Shown: in pieces, positions 32,340-32,543 of the stretch | How positions within the stretch are numbered: position 1 is the stretch's first letter | Layout of the letters: the number at the start of each line of letters is the position of its first letter | Assembly: GCA_028713635.1 (NCBI GenBank) | Contig: JAQTNX010000009.1 | Coordinates: forward strand, 1 to 32,543 | Direction: 5' to 3' | Source: Candidatus Bipolaricaulis sp. | Lineage (GTDB): Bacteria; Bipolaricaulota; Bipolaricaulia; UBA7950; UBA9294 | DNA: 32,543 bases | Translations under genes and position numbers: made by a program | The notes under the pieces: generated by a model | The model's database searches: none | What the model was told of the DNA's origin: nothing | What the model saw: only the letters and a program-made list of their open reading frames with translations

Positions 32340-32543
32340 ATGGACAGACTCGCACAGCTGACAGTCTCGCAGCGTCGCAGAGCGGAGGCTCTGTTGAGAG
32401 ACGAGGTGTTTTTCAACGCGCTAGATTCAACGCGCATCCAACAAGGAGACAGCGAGTACATCTCCAAGCTGGTGGAGTCACGTGTCACGGCCACGAACCA
32501 CACGATGACGGACTCTGAGAGCGCACTAGATGCTCTCGAGTGC
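32340..32543 (+). CDS. Second M19 dipeptidase-like gene, 5' part only (cut by window end)
   Basis: An open frame without a stop runs from ATG 32340 to the last base (68 codons). It is absent from the ORF track, presumably because it is open-ended. Residues LLRDEVFFNALDSTRI..EYISKLVESRVTATNHTMTDSESALDAL parallel the N-terminus of the preceding M19 protein, where IIDGSFCRI is followed by LFEHIANSGVTAFNHTV. The shared V-T-A-x-N-H-T and matching spacing suggest a paralogue. As in its neighbour, the HxD metal motif is missing (LDSTRI). A GAGGGGGAAG purine stretch precedes the start. The 219-nt gap before it holds no recognised gene. Confidence 0.6.
   Translation, partial: MDRLAQLTVSQRRRAEALLRDEVFFNALDSTRIQQGDSEYISKLVESRVTATNHTMTDSESALDALEC

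Overview
The window reads as core chromosome of a GC-rich bacterium. Bacterial features include tRNA genes, Shine-Dalgarno (SD) sites, TTGACA/TATAAT-type promoters, rnpA, greA, uvrC and a class II lysS. The phylum cannot be fixed from sequence alone. An anaerobic, H2-metabolising lifestyle is likely from the hydrogenase operon. A deep-branching thermophile-related phylum such as Bipolaricaulota is only a guess.

Layout. (1) 1-450: four minus-strand tRNA genes (Lys-CTT, Lys-TTT, Glu-TTC, Val-TAC in transcription order). (2) 583-1203: a DedA membrane protein. (3) 10971 down to 1200: one tightly overlapping minus-strand operon of twelve genes for a complex-I-like, membrane-bound group 4 [NiFe]-hydrogenase. 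The order is three antiporter-like subunits, J-like, K-like, A-like, small subunit (B), C, large subunit (D), H, 2x[4Fe-4S] ferredoxin (I), then the maturation protease. Both pairs of Ni-binding cysteines are intact and there is no NADH module, so the expected reaction is ferredoxin-linked H2 turnover coupled to ion pumping. (4) 11140-14214 (+): half-size Gdt1-type cation transporter, ArsB/NhaD-type transporter and RarA, followed by a small ribbon-helix-helix protein on the other strand. (5) 18569-14481 (-): xseA-xseB, then trxB and a long-chain acyl-CoA synthetase. (6) 18702-21595 (+): rnpA-greA-lysS-PAP2 phosphatase. (7) A PLP aminotransferase (+) faces an M42 aminopeptidase and uvrC (-). 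(8) A tRNA-Ala(TGC) at 26050.

From just after tRNA-Ala to the window end, base usage changes. The tetramer CTAG, rare in the first 26 kb, becomes about seven times denser by my eye count, and codon choice shifts. This segment holds degenerate repeats, an IclR regulator, a dipeptide/oligopeptide ABC transporter (binding protein and two permeases, no ATPase seen) and two M19 dipeptidase-like genes, the second cut by the window end. I read it as a horizontally acquired peptide or amide uptake and hydrolysis cluster next to a tRNA gene.

The strongest points for follow-up are the hydrogenase with a complete complex-I-type membrane arm, a recurrent promoter layout that implies leaderless mRNAs, the compositional island at tRNA-Ala, and the M19 proteins lacking standard metal ligands.
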